A DNA stretch of 64,000 bases, taken from the NCBI GenBank assembly GCA_002897115.2, contig BCIH01000003.1, positions 1,051,561 through 1,115,560 on the forward strand. Direction: 5' to 3'. Below are positions 1 through 10,473 of this stretch, piece by piece; position 1 is the stretch's first letter, and the number at the start of each line of letters is the position of its first letter. Origin of the DNA: Prototheca cutis. Lineage: Eukaryota > Chlorophyta > Trebouxiophyceae > Chlorellales > Chlorellaceae. Position numbers and translations under genes: made by a program. The notes under the pieces are model-generated. The model was not told the origin of the DNA, ran no database searches, and saw only the letters and a program-made list of their open reading frames with translations.

Positions 1-1170
1 CGCTCGATCATCCTGGCCGGTGTCGCCACGCTGTCCCATTCCGTGAGTGCCGTTGCGGCAGGATACGTTGATCATGCATCGTCTTCGGCATTGGTTTTTG
101 CGAATGTGTTGGTGGTGATTTTCTGCCCGTTCAGGTGATTGTACCTTTACCCCATTCTGTCGNGGATGTTGCCTGTCTCCCGCACGCATCACTCAGTAGC
201 CACAGCTCTGCTCCTCAGGGACCGGTCCACACTTTCCAACCCCAGCCCCCCAACACACACACGCACACACACTCGTATGCAGTCTGTGGTGCATGCGGCA
301 ACCTCGCTGGCAAGTCTGTTACTCCTGGGGAGCTGGGTGGAAGAGCGCGCAGGCGCGACCACCACGCTGGTGGCCTTCCTGGGCGGCGGCGCGCTGGGGC
401 TGCTGTGCATGCTGCGCTGGGCCACAGCTGTGCAACGTGTGCGGCGGCGTCCTGCCAACGGCCGGGGGCCGGCAGTCACCGTTCGTGGCGCGGACTCAGG
501 CCTGGCAGTCCTGACCCTGCTGGCCCTTGGCATGCACGGCGTAACAATATGGACGGCGCGGCGTGCCAGGATTCAGAATAATGGGGTGGATGTGGAGGCA
601 ACCGGCGCTCATGAGAACCCGGCACTGGCCACCAGAAACCCCGACTGGGTCATTGGTGGCTTGGCCGGTGGCGGCACGCTGTCGGATCTGGTGCTGGCGC
701 CCGTCACGCTGTGCGCGCTGCGCATGGTGGCCGAGGCCTGGCTGCTGCCGCTGCCGCTGCGCGAGCCGCAGCCTGCTGATGAGCACAGGAACCCGTCCTC
801 CCGGGGACGAAAGACCTGGCGCCAGCGCCTCAATCCATTCGCCCTGACCAGGGCTCTCATCAGCATGGTCGTCGGCCTGGCCGTGGCCGCGGCGACCGGC
901 CCCGTGCTGGCGGCGATGCAACCCATCCTGTTGGTCGCACGCTGTGCACGCTGGGTCCGCGCACGCGCACTGCCGCTGGCCGTCGCCGCCGCGGGCTCCG
1001 CGCTGGCCACGGTGGATGTCGCCCTCGCACTGGTGAACGACACCTCGTTCGGCGCACGGCTGGCCTGGCTGCCGCTCCTCAGGGTCGGAGTCGTCGTCAC
1101 AGGCGCCGCAGTGCTGCTGGCGTGGACTGCCTGGCGCCTGGTCTTCCTCCGTGCCCCAGCGCGCCTCTGA
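1..1170 (+). CDS. Unknown multi-pass membrane protein, 3' end (5' end outside window)
   Basis: The gene enters the window in an open frame. Exon 1-42 ends at a consensus GTGAGT donor at 43 in phase 0. The intron is CA-rich and ends at an AG acceptor at 281-282. The last exon, 283-1170, continues in the same phase to a TGA at 1168-1170. The roughly 310 visible residues hold about five hydrophobic segments: around TLVAFLGGGALGLLCML near the start, GLAVLTLLALGM, a long ALISMVVGLAVAAATGPVLAAM stretch and a final LLRVGVVVTGAAVLLAW. Charged loops, some Pro/Arg rich, separate them. This fits a polytopic membrane protein, but I recognise no family. The gene is convergent with eL18. Codon use (GC-rich third positions) matches the neighbours. 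The frame is well supported; the function is unknown. Confidence 0.6.
251..272. repeat. CA-rich microsatellite inside an intron
   Basis: A near-perfect CA run (one CG interruption) ends about ten bases before the AG acceptor at 281-282 of the first gene. Confidence 0.85.
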
Positions 1171-1477
1171 CTGCGATTTCGTCTCTCTTCCCTGTGACAC
1201 CCATGCAATGCTCCTTTCGGCCCTCTGACACAGCCACCCACTCAAGCGACCCCCTCCCACTCCAACCCCCTCAAACTCTCTGAGCCTGCGAACAACAACC
1301 ACTTCATTTTTTTGTGGAGTGTACAAAGCAGCAAATGCAACGGCAGGGTCGACGGCCTTTCCCGTGGTGAGCAGGACAGCACAACAAAACGGTGTTGCCT
1401 GCTTGGAACAGCTGTCCCACCGAAGACTCGCCTCCGGCCCCGCCGCGTCACTGGCCGCCGGCGCCGAGGCGCTGCGC

Positions 1478-2603
1478 TCAGGCCTTGTAGCCGCGGCTGC
1501 TGCGGCGGCCACGCGCGCGCTCGAACTTGCGACCCTTGGACCGCACGTAGGGCTTGGTGGAGGAGCCGGGCACGCCGGGGGCCTTGCCAAAGTGCTTGAC
1601 GGCCTCGCGGCTGTTCTTGGGGCCGCGGAGGAGCAGGGTGTTGGAGCCCGTGGGGGCCAGCAGTGCCAGCTGGTCCAGGGTCAGGCACTCGCCGCCGGCG
1701 GCCAGGATGCGGGCACGTGCCGTCTCGGTGAAGCGCAGGGCAGCCACGCGCAGGGCGGGGACCTCAAACAGACGGGCATCGTCCGTCACGGTGCCGACCA
1801 GCACCACAATCTTACCGGGCTGGCTGGCAGCAAACTTGGCCACCTTGGACAGGGACAGTGGCGGGCGGTTCACGCGGGACATGAACAGCCGCTTCAGCAC
1901 AACCTTGTTGAAGTCAGACTCCGTCCGGCGGACCAGGAAGCGGTACAGCTGCAGATATTGTGTGTGTGTGTGTGTGTGTGTGTGAGATATATATACGTGA
2001 CAATTCCTGTTGGAGTGTAGATCCACCTGCATGATGGCCGACAAGGCCACTCCATGAAAGCACAGAGGGGCCAACTCCCCAGTCTGGAATGGGAACAGCC
2101 CACTTTCAGTAATTCCAAGCCCACTACATTCAATCACAAGCAGGAAGCACAGCCAAGTGCGCCGCTGGCGGCACCGCCAGGTGGGCAGCAACTCCCGGGG
2201 CGGCCTCCGACCGAGGGCACCCACCCCCGGAGCGCATGCTCTTCCTTCGCGGCAAAGGCCAAGGCGCCTGCTACGCCACAGCTCGCTCATCGCATGTACA
2301 TCCACATGCCCAAACAATGATGTCCAGCCCACGTCTGGCAGAGTCATGACAAAGGCCGCACCTTCACCAGCAGCTTGATGTAGGGGTTCTCCGACTTGGG
2401 AGCGGTNCGGTGCACCTTCTTGTTGCGGCCACCGGCCTTCAGATCAATACCCTGCACGGAAACAAGTATGCACGCTTCAGTTAGCGCCCGCTCGTCTCCC
2501 TCCGACAACAACGCTCGCAACTGCATTGGCTGCCCCGTCCAGCAGGCAGGCCGGCCCCCCGTAAGTCCAGGGCGGAGGGACCCTCTCCCTCTGCACGCAC
2601 CAT
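1478..2603 (-). CDS. RPL18: 60S ribosomal protein eL18 (RPL18)
   Basis: Structural protein of the cytosolic large ribosomal subunit. The 187-residue product matches the length and sequence of plant and animal eL18: the N-terminal [12 protein letters not shown], then [41 protein letters not shown] and the C-terminal [18 protein letters not shown] with a final RGYKA. Reading the minus strand, exons are 2603-2601 (the ATG alone, donor GTGCGT), 2451-2362 and 1948-1478; both introns are phase 0. The ATG-only coding exon decides the start, because no in-frame ATG precedes GIDLK in exon 2. The second intron carries a CA run just before its CTGCAG acceptor. One ambiguous base (2407) falls in an Arg codon. 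Identification is near certain. Confidence 0.97.
1959..1984. repeat. TG/CA dinucleotide repeat in the eL18 intron
   Basis: Thirteen TG units on the plus strand, so CA units on the sense strand of the eL18 gene. They lie about ten bases upstream of its 3' splice site. Confidence 0.95.
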
Positions 2604-4779
2604 GGCGGCTTTCTTCACTGCTCAACGCCACTCTGGCTGGAAAGAGGGCGAGTCCAGGTACAGGCAGGGGGTGTAAACGCGAGGAGCCATCGGCGGCCTG
2701 GGCAGAGCTCTGGCACATGCTTTCCAGTGCATTCCCGTTCCCGCCAAAATTATCTGTGCCCCCTGGAGCCACGCTCCCGTTTGGTCAGCGAGACGAGCAT
2801 ATTCCCGTCCCGGCCGCCGGACCACCCTTTGAACAGACATATGGTTCTTCCAACGGGACGTTAAACTCTTTTTGTGGCATTTTTTATGCAAGGAGCGAGT
2901 CACACGGACTCGGCGTTCCGTGTCTGTGACACCGTGATTGCCCGGCATCTCGAAGCCCCCTCCACCTCGTGGACGCATCCGCGTTGAGTCAGTCTGGCTG
3001 CTGCGGCTCTAAAAGTTGCCACGGCCACCTGTGCCTCTTTGCGGAGCTGGACGGTCGGCGGGAAGGCTGCAATTTTGAAAGAGCTCCCGGCATCCGAGGC
3101 TCCGGAGGTACGGCTCACGGCGTATGTTGTCATCCGGGAGCCACGGTGGAGTCGCTCTGGCCTCCCGATTTGCACACAGGACCATCTCAACGCTTCTCTG
3201 CCACGTCTGTGCGCCGCAGGAACAGGCGAGCGGGATGGAGTGCGCGGCTGCCGTGAGGCGCCAGTCCCACGGGGCTGTCCAGTGGGCTGACCAGTTGGCC
3301 TACGAGGCCAGCTTCAGGCATGCCCCCTTCCGCGTGACTGTGCCGCTCAAGCCCATCCTGAAGCAGCGGCCGGCGGGACACGTGTTCCCCTTTGCTGAGG
3401 ACGCCGGAAAGCAGTTGGCCTGGACAGGCATTCCGGCGGCGACGGGTGCCCAGTCCGTCCCTCGGCGGCCCTTGGTCCTCGTGGGGGGCAAGCGCTCGCG
3501 CCTAGCAGCATTTAGCTGAGCTGAGAGGCTCAGAAGCAGTGCACGTGGCTCTGCACGTGGCCCGTCGACCTTGTCAGAGCCGGAGCCCGCGGTCTCCTCG
3601 CCCGGAGGGGGCGGCTGCGTTTCGATGCTTGAATTTTATTCTGCGTTGGTGGGCCTTTTCACACCAGGGCCCACGCTATGTTCAGAGAGAGCACTGTAGA
3701 GAGTGACCATGTTGTTTTGAATGCGTACGCTCTCACGGCACGGCCGTGAGAGCGTCCCGGCCGGCCGCGCCTGCTGCCACGGGCACGGCTGACCTGGAGT
3801 AGCTCGTTCCACACCCCTCTTCTCATGTCTGCCTGTTTGCACACATATCGTTTGACCCATCAACCCCACGATCCTGTCTTCATTCGGCTTGACTGACCTG
3901 ATTCTGTTTGAATTGCGTATGTACACACTCTGACTCATGGCTTGATTTCACACAGGACGAGTTGGGTGGGAGCTCCTTCTCGGAGGCTCCTGCGGTGGGC
4001 GCAGGCTCCACAAAAAGGGGGCTGGAGTCTAGCCTTCTGGGCATTTCACGAAAAACACTGGTGCATGTTTCTCGGCGGGTGCTGGGCACACGGTGCATTG
4101 CAGTACAAAGGGAACGGACATGTTGGGGGAGGGGCGCAACCTGGCATTTCGTTGGAGTGTGGGTCTGATGGGACTGGCTAGAAAAAGGGGGGTGCGCTGC
4201 TTTCAGGCGCGGTACACTTGGAAAGCCGAGCAAAGACCTAGACAATGGCGACAAGGAGACAGTGGAGGATGTTACAGAGCTGGCGGCTACCTTGCGGCCT
4301 GGCAGAGGGCCCCGCTCGCCATGCCCTCTCATACTGGGGGAACAGTCACCTGGAAAAGAAGCAAAGAAATTGGGTGTCGTAAAGGGTTNGGAACAGCTGT
4401 CGGAATTGATATTCGGGGACAGGCGCCTGTCGCGTGATGGTGCCAGCAGTGCCTGCAGTCGTGGCAGTCGGTGCCAGTGCCGGCGCCCAGAGGCCCATCA
4501 TCTGCAACAGCGCATTTCAGCGGGCAAGCGGTGCCTGGCCCCAGACCCTGCTCCCATTCGAGAGCGAGTCACCTGTAACTGTGAAGAAGGAAAGAAAGGG
4601 AAGGACGGGCAGCAGGATGGCTCCCCGGCTGTCGGGCCCTCGTTGCTGGGTCACCGACAGCTATTTGCTATTTGCTGTGTGGGTAGGGTAATGGCGGCGG
4701 GAAGGGGAGGGAAAGAGGGGGTTGTTATATGCCCTCAAAGCACGCAACGAGTCCTACGAGCGAGCGAACGAGTGGGAGC
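2604..4779. other. Region between eL18 and the hnRNP gene; one weak coding candidate
   Basis: The 5' flank of eL18 and the 3' flank of the hnRNP-like gene. On the plus strand, 3004-3105 (reading ALKVATATCASLRSW, donor GTACGG) can be joined in phase 0 to an exon starting after CGCCGCAG at about 3221 and ending with a TGA/TAG context at 3517-3519 (ending RSRLAAFS). The frame has GC-rich third positions and looks protein-like, but no start codon or family is visible, so I do not call a gene. From 3520 to 4779 I see only GC-rich sequence without a supported frame; it probably includes the 3' UTR of the hnRNP gene. Confidence 0.3.
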
Positions 4780-7280
4780 CTAGCTCCAGATGGTTGATGT
4801 ACCGAACAGGCCGCCAGGCATGTTGAAGGACGTGCCGCTGCCAGACACGGAGCCGCTCCGGTTTCCAAGGCTGCCGCCATCCCCACCCGTGGGAGAACCA
4901 TACTCTGGCAACGCCTCCTGCACCCCAGCCACGGAGTAGCACCGCGATTCAGAGGCCAGGGGCGATCGCTCTGCCCCCCGGAACGACGGCGGCGCGGAGC
5001 ATTGCCGCGCAAACCCCAGCGACTGGAGGTGCGCCTGAAGCGAGGCGACCTTTTGAGCCACAAGCTGGTGGTGGTGGCTGTCAACGGTTGCGCCGCCGGC
5101 CGGGCCAGGGCCGTCAAAATGCCCGGCAGGCGAGGGTGCCAAGTCCAGGACCGCGCCGGGGACAAGAGCCGGGTCAGGTCCTGGCGCCGCCGGCACATTG
5201 CCAAACAAGATCCGTGGGTCGAGCCTCGGAGCCGGCGGGGACAGGCAGTCGCCGATGGCAGAGGGCTGGGCGCTGGGCGGTCTGGCGGTGATGCCCAGCG
5301 NCCCGCTGTCCCCGCCGCCCGAAAGCATCAGCAGCTGCTGACTCACCGGCGTGCAGGGACCAGGCAGCGGCGCCTGCGAGGCCAGCGGCGTGCCCACGGC
5401 GCCATTGCCATAGGCACTGCCGTCCGTCGAGTCATACAGACCAGACGAAGCCGNGCTGAAGGAGCTCTGCGCCCCAGGCCCGCGAGGCGGCGTTCCCAGG
5501 AACAGCGCCGACGACTGCGACCCCGTCGGCGTACTCACGCCCGTCCTGCAAAGGCGGGGCATTTTGGGAGAAAATTAGACACGAGAGAGATTTTCCCGAC
5601 CGACTGAGGAGCAAATGCTCGGCACTGCCATTAAAACTCCTTCCTCTCAACCCCACCCATCCACCTGGATGCGAAACTGCACAAAAAAACACTCACAGCA
5701 TGGAATGGACGGCAAAGGCGCTGGGCGGTGGGGCCGGCCCAGGGCTGGCCGGCAGGGGCGCCTGCGCTGCCGCAGCGAGTGTCTGGAGGTAGGGCAGCTG
5801 TGAGACCAGGGATGGCGGGACGCCGCCGGGCAGACCCAGTGGATTGTGTCGTTCCACAGCCGCCGCGGCCGCCGCCGCGGCCGCCGCTGCTGCCACTGCC
5901 GCTGCCGCTGCCGCGGATGGCGTGGTGGGGTAGTGGCCCGGGGGTGTATCACTGCCATGCACGGCCCCGCCGCCGGCGCTGGCTCGGAAGGGCGTGCGGG
6001 GGCTGGGTGGCATGATGTCCCGTGGCACGGCCCGCTTGATTTCGACAGGCCGGTCACCCAGCACGTGGACCGTGCCGGCTGCCAGGGTGCGCTCCGCGGC
6101 CGCTTCATCGCTAAAAGTCACGAATCCAAACCCTCTCGGTCGCCGGTTCTCGTGGTCCATCATGACCACCGCGTCCTCCAACTGTCCAAACTGCGAGAAG
6201 TGGGCCCGGAACATGGGCTCGTCCACACTGGGACCCAAACCCCCCACAAACAGTTTCTTGCCGCCACGTGGTGGTGTGGGGCTGGGGCCGGTGGTCCCTA
6301 CCGTCGCCGGCACAGGCGCACCCGCCAGCAACGGCACCGAGGCCCCGGACACCGTGGGGCCGGTGTCTACTGGTGCCGCACATGGTGCCGTGGCCAGTGG
6401 GGGCCCGCCNCCTCCAGTTGGGCTGCTGGAGGCAAGCGGACTGCCATTCCCACCGNCCGCCCCGGCTTCCCGAGGTACGCCGACGCCGGAACTCCCGGCA
6501 GGGGCGTCCTCCTTTGGCAGCGCCTTTTTTGCCTCCACCTCGCGGCGGTCGATCGTGTGCGACAGCGCCACCACACGGTCGGCGACGGCGCTGTCGGCGA
6601 ACACTACAAACCCAAAGCCACGGGGACGTCCAGTATGGCGGTCGTACGAGACAAACGCTTCCTGTGCATGGGGCAGGTGGAGCAGTGGCACGATGGAATG
6701 AATGGTGGGCCAGACAGGCAGGCTGGCAGTGCTGGGGTGGAGCAGCCTCGGTGAGCTTGCCACCCAGAGTGCACCCTGTCACCCAGGCCACAAGCTTCCG
6801 TCCGTTGAGGTGACATGGACCAGACTGTTCCGGCCATGGACAAGAGCAGAGATCAAAGAGCACCGTGCCATTCCAATCTCAGCTGCGATCTCCAGGGAAC
6901 CTCGGCAGCCGGGCGCCAAGCACCAAAATCCAAAACCCTGACACCAGTTCAACTCCATCCTTCCGGACTCGACCACCCGTTCCCGATCGACCACTCACTT
7001 GGACGGCGCCAAAATTCTCAAAGTAGCATCTCAGCTTCTCATCTGCAGGAATCGCGACATGGAAACACGAGACTCAAATAAACAAATGGGTACTTGAGAT
7101 CGCAGGCAGGGCCGGCCCACAAAACCCGGTGGGCCCAAGGTGTCGACTTTAAACTGGGGACCCTCCCGCCGTACGGTGACCATTCTAGGCACGCACTCTC
7201 CAGACGCGCATCCCCGTCCGCCTACCAGTGGTCTCCCAGCTCAGACCCCCTATAAAAATCTTGGCATCCTGTCTGGACAT
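4780..7280 (-). CDS. hnRNP A/B-like protein with two RRM domains
   Basis: An RNA-binding protein of the plant RNP1/animal hnRNP A-DAZAP1 type, expected to act in nuclear and cytoplasmic mRNA processing. Minus-strand exons 7280-7226, 7042-6999, 6661-5697 and 5545-4780 join in matching phases to give 609 residues. The start is the ATG after an in-frame TAG: MSRQDAKIFIGGLSWETT. RRM1 (residues 6-85) has RNP2 KIFIGGL and RNP1 RGFGFVVF. RRM2 (about 155-235) has RNP2 KLFVGGL and RNP1 RGFGFVTF. The C-terminal half is low complexity: a run of about 14 alanines, then Pro/Gly/Ser-rich sequence with a short helix-forming patch (LVAQKVASLQAHLQSLG). The family is clear; which orthologue it is cannot be told from sequence alone. 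Several single N bases fall in the linkers. Confidence 0.92.
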
Positions 7281-8102
7281 CTACCGTGTACGGCGCGCCC
7301 CGGCAAGCCAGCCTCCGGATGTGCAAGCCCTACGTCTCGTAGACCAACCGGACAGCTGTATCAGATCGTGCTGATCAGGATCTCGGAAAACGTGGTGACC
7401 CAGTTGACTCGGGCTCCGACCTGGCATTGGGGACCATGAAAACGAATGGGTTACCCTAGAGATACGCCTTTGAAATCTGGAAGAAGCTCCAGGTATGGCG
7501 ACGGACCCAACTAGAAGACGTGAGGCGGGACGTCCCGTGACGTCCCAAGATGCCTTTCGAGCCCCTTCCCATCCATATCGAACCATAAATGGGCCAGATG
7601 GGCTGCAGAAAAAGAGTCAAGGCAGGGCACGGGGGCCCTGCCGAGGTCGTACCTGGATGACTGTGCCCCGGCCCCCGCAAGGTTCCCCGCGGTATGCACG
7701 CTACCGCGTTTCACTGCTCCGAACGCCAGCACGTGCCAATTAAACAATGATGTCTCGATTCTCAGCTCCAGTAGTGCGTGAGCGACACCGCGCCGAGCAA
7801 CATGGGCCCGGTTGCCTTTGAGTTCTAAGGGAAGCTGGGGACGAGAGCCGCCGGGGTCTTTTAAACGGGCCCACTCGGAGCATGAGGTCCTGGCCAATGA
7901 GGTCGGAGCGCTCATGCAAGGCGCGATTCGCGGGGTGCTGCATGCAAGCTCCATGGTATCTCCGGCCTCCTGTCTCGCATATGGAAGCAGACTTTACGAA
8001 GGTGTTTTACGCATTGGCGGCGCGTACGAGGGCAGGTGTCTCTGTGCCGCTGGCCTGTGTTGCCTGGGTGGCCAGCGTTCCCTGTGAGGGGCCCCGGCAA
8101 CC
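7281..8102. promoter_or_regulatory. Divergent intergenic region between the hnRNP gene and MRTO4
   Basis: An 820-base region flanked by two start codons facing away from each other. It must hold both promoters, but I see no clear TATA box or other element at a convincing position. Confidence 0.5.
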
Positions 8103-9536
8103 ATGCCGAAGAGCAAGAGGAACAAGCTGGGTGAGTACCAATCAATGGCAACGTTTTAATCACTGTGCATTGTGTTGTGCTATACCAAAATCTGGCTTAC
8201 CGGGCCCCATCCTTCCCGCACGCGCAGTCTCTTTGACAAAGGTCAAGAAGAAGGACAGGGAATGGAAGGCCGGCATCATCGAGAGGATCCGGAGCTACCT
8301 GGACGAGTGCGTCGGGACAGGGAGACTGTGGCAGCATGCATGGGATTTGCTTGGAAGACTGGAGCTCTTGGCACTTGCGGCGGACAAGTGCACCTGCAGA
8401 GGAGCCCGGCGGCTGCGCTTTGCTTCTGTCCCCACACCAGCCCTGCCAAACCCTCTACCTCCCAACTTCGTTGACTTGCTGGCAGGTATGAGACCGTGTA
8501 CGTGTTCAAGTACGTCAACTTCCGGAATGACAAGTTCAAGCCTTTCCGCGATGAGCTGCGTGAGACGAGCCGGTTTTGCCTGGGCTCCACCAAGATGGCC
8601 CGCAAGGCACTCGGCGAGATGGCAGCAGAAGAGCACCGTCCGGGATGCGCGGAGCTTGCAGAGCACCTATGCAGTGGCAACGGTCTCTTCTTCACAAACC
8701 TCCCACGCGAAACGGTGGGGCAGCGTGCAGTTGGGGCGCATGGGAGGGTTTCTCTGGCACACACTGGCCCCGGGGGCCGCACCTTGAGGCCCCACGACGC
8801 AGCGGACATCTCAGATGCCAATCGATGCACAAGCGCGGGGAACCCCCCCCCCCCCACACACACACGCGCGCGCGCGCGCGCACGCACGCACACACCACCT
8901 TGACTGGATGCATCCATGCATGCGAGTGTGGATTCCACGCATCAACCCGAAACGCAACCCTCCCACACTGCCCATACCCGCACAGGTGCTGAAGAAATTC
9001 TTCGACTTTCAGCACGTGGAGTTTGCACGTGCCGGTGCTGAAGCGACCGGGCACTGCCACCTGCTCCCCGGTGCGTGGCGAGGTGGAGCACCGTGATTTC
9101 ATGCACGGGCGAGTGGGTCATGGAGGTCAGGGACAGGGTGTGCTCGGGCCGTGCACACCCTGCTCTCGACAACACTTTCTACCCCTCACCCGGACCAACG
9201 TGCACTTTAGTCCTGCACACACCTGGCACCACTCAAGAACAACAACCCCCCAAACACTCAGGTCCGGTGACGACGATCTACGGCGAGCCGATTCCGCACA
9301 CGATGGAGCCGACGCTGCGTAAGCATGGCATGCCCACCAAGCTGGTCAAGGGCGTGGTGATGCTGGAGGATGACTACACCGTGTGCTCCAAGGGCGACAC
9401 GATCACGCCGTCCCAGGCGGCGCTGCTCCGCATCATGGACGACAAGCAGGCCCAGTTTTACCTCCGGCCGCTGGTCGTGCTGGAGAAGGATGGCACCATC
9501 GACGAGCTGGATGGACTGCCCATTGAACGCTCCTGA
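8103..9536 (+). CDS. MRTO4: Ribosome assembly factor MRTO4/Mrt4 (uL10-like)
   Basis: A nucleolar factor of the P0/uL10 fold that holds the stalk-base site on pre-60S particles until P0 replaces it. Five exons, 8103-8130, 8228-8306, 8486-8714, 8986-9070 and 9262-9536, join in phase to give 231 residues (the human protein has 239). Family hallmarks are the start [18 protein letters not shown], a [18 protein letters not shown] strand-helix segment, [21 protein letters not shown], and the C-terminal block [19 protein letters not shown] followed by a Gly-Asp-x-(I/L)-T-P-x-Q-A motif. Two of the four donors read GTGCGT. Intron 3 contains a C run followed by CA and CG repeats before its acceptor. The MRTO4 assignment rests on the N-terminus and the C-terminal block, which separate it from ribosomal P0. 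Confidence 0.95.
8843..8896. repeat. Compound C-run/CA/CG repeat in MRTO4 intron 3
   Basis: About 13 C bases, then CA units, about eight CG units, and CA-rich sequence, all on the sense strand of the intron and about 90 bases upstream of its acceptor. Confidence 0.9.
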
Positions 9537-10074
9537 CAGCGACGACGAGGGCTGCCCCGAATCCCTGCCATCGCTCAAGGCCAGGTTGATAGGCCTTCAA
9601 TGAAGCCGCCAAAAAGCACGCTGCTGATGGCGACCAAGCCAATGCCATGCACGCCACGGCCGACGGCACGATGACCGCCAACGAGGCCAAAACCTCCGTG
9701 CCGCCATGGAAGAGCTCGAAAAGCAACAACGATGAAGGCGTCAGGCAGGTGCTCATGAGGGAGTTCTGGATGCAATGCACCAGGGCTGCTGACCGGGAAG
9801 CTACGGAGGTGCAGCCAACTGGGCTACCGGGAACAGTGGAACCTCTCCTTCCTCCTGCACGGCTCTTTTGCAAGATGCATCTTGGCCATGTGTGGTCCCT
9901 TTGCTGCCACACCACCATGCCTAGGCTGCTGCCTAACCAACTCACCTGAATCCGTTCAACTCCAACAATGAGGGCCACAAGCCCCTTGTAACATGTATTT
10001 GGTTTGTCAGGAGCTGATATACTTGGGAGTTTTTACTGTTTTGCATTCGTCCGTGTGCGTGTGCATGTGTGCAT

Positions 10075-10102
10075 TTTTTTTGGGGGGGGGGGGGGGGGGG
10101 GG
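10075..10102. repeat. T7-G21 homopolymer block
   Basis: Seven T bases directly followed by 21 G bases, in an intergenic 3' flank. Confidence 0.95.
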
Positions 10103-10389
10103 CAAACGCTCAAAACGCACAGACGACATCGGGTTGGAGGGATCCCACACCCATTTTGCATAGGCGAAAAACAGTTCTGTGTTCATCCTTTCTTGAAACG
10201 CTTGGCATGGTGAGGATTCCGGCCACCTGCGTGCATGTGTCGAGTAGTACGATCGCAGTTCAAGCGAGCGGTTGTTTGCTGTGGTGGGCGGCGCATCCAA
10301 GAGGTTGGTGTCACAGCATCAGGGCAAGCACACGCTCAACCTCCCTTGCCTTTCACATCTCCAGCAATGCCACAGACACCCCTTCCCAA

Positions 10390-10391
10390 CA

Positions 10392-10455
<64 letters not shown>

Positions 10456-10456
10456 C
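10390..10456. repeat. ACGC tetranucleotide microsatellite
   Basis: About 17 perfect units of ACGC, starting 18 bases past the stop codon of the minus-strand FAM98 gene and so probably within its 3' UTR. Confidence 0.95.
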
Positions 10457-10473
10457 AATACCAAACAAATACA

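Larger units (their letters stand above)
9537..10473. other. Convergent 3' flanks of MRTO4 and the FAM98 gene
   Basis: No supported gene. A TGTAA, the usual green-algal polyadenylation signal, occurs at 9987-9991 on the plus strand and could serve MRTO4. The region also carries a T7-G21 homopolymer block and the ACGC tetranucleotide repeat listed separately. Confidence 0.5.

Noticed and set aside
139..282. N-terminal extension of the first gene's last exon back to 139
   Set aside because: The extension is CA-rich intron sequence; a GTGAGT donor at 43 and the acceptor at 281-282 give a phase-matched junction.
2900..3190. A minus-strand frame with a helical look (QLRKEAQVAVATFRAAAARL)
   Set aside because: Competes with an equally plausible plus-strand frame at the same place; neither has a start, a family, or a complete splice structure, so I kept only a low-confidence region note.
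5846..6754. A 300-codon plus-strand frame opposite the hnRNP-like gene
   Set aside because: It is the antisense shadow of the RRM exon; the minus strand contains canonical RNP1 and RNP2 motifs.
10390..10456. Regular 4-base periodic repeat that could be taken for a CRISPR-like array
   Set aside because: It is a plain ACGC microsatellite with no spacers, in a eukaryotic 3' flank.
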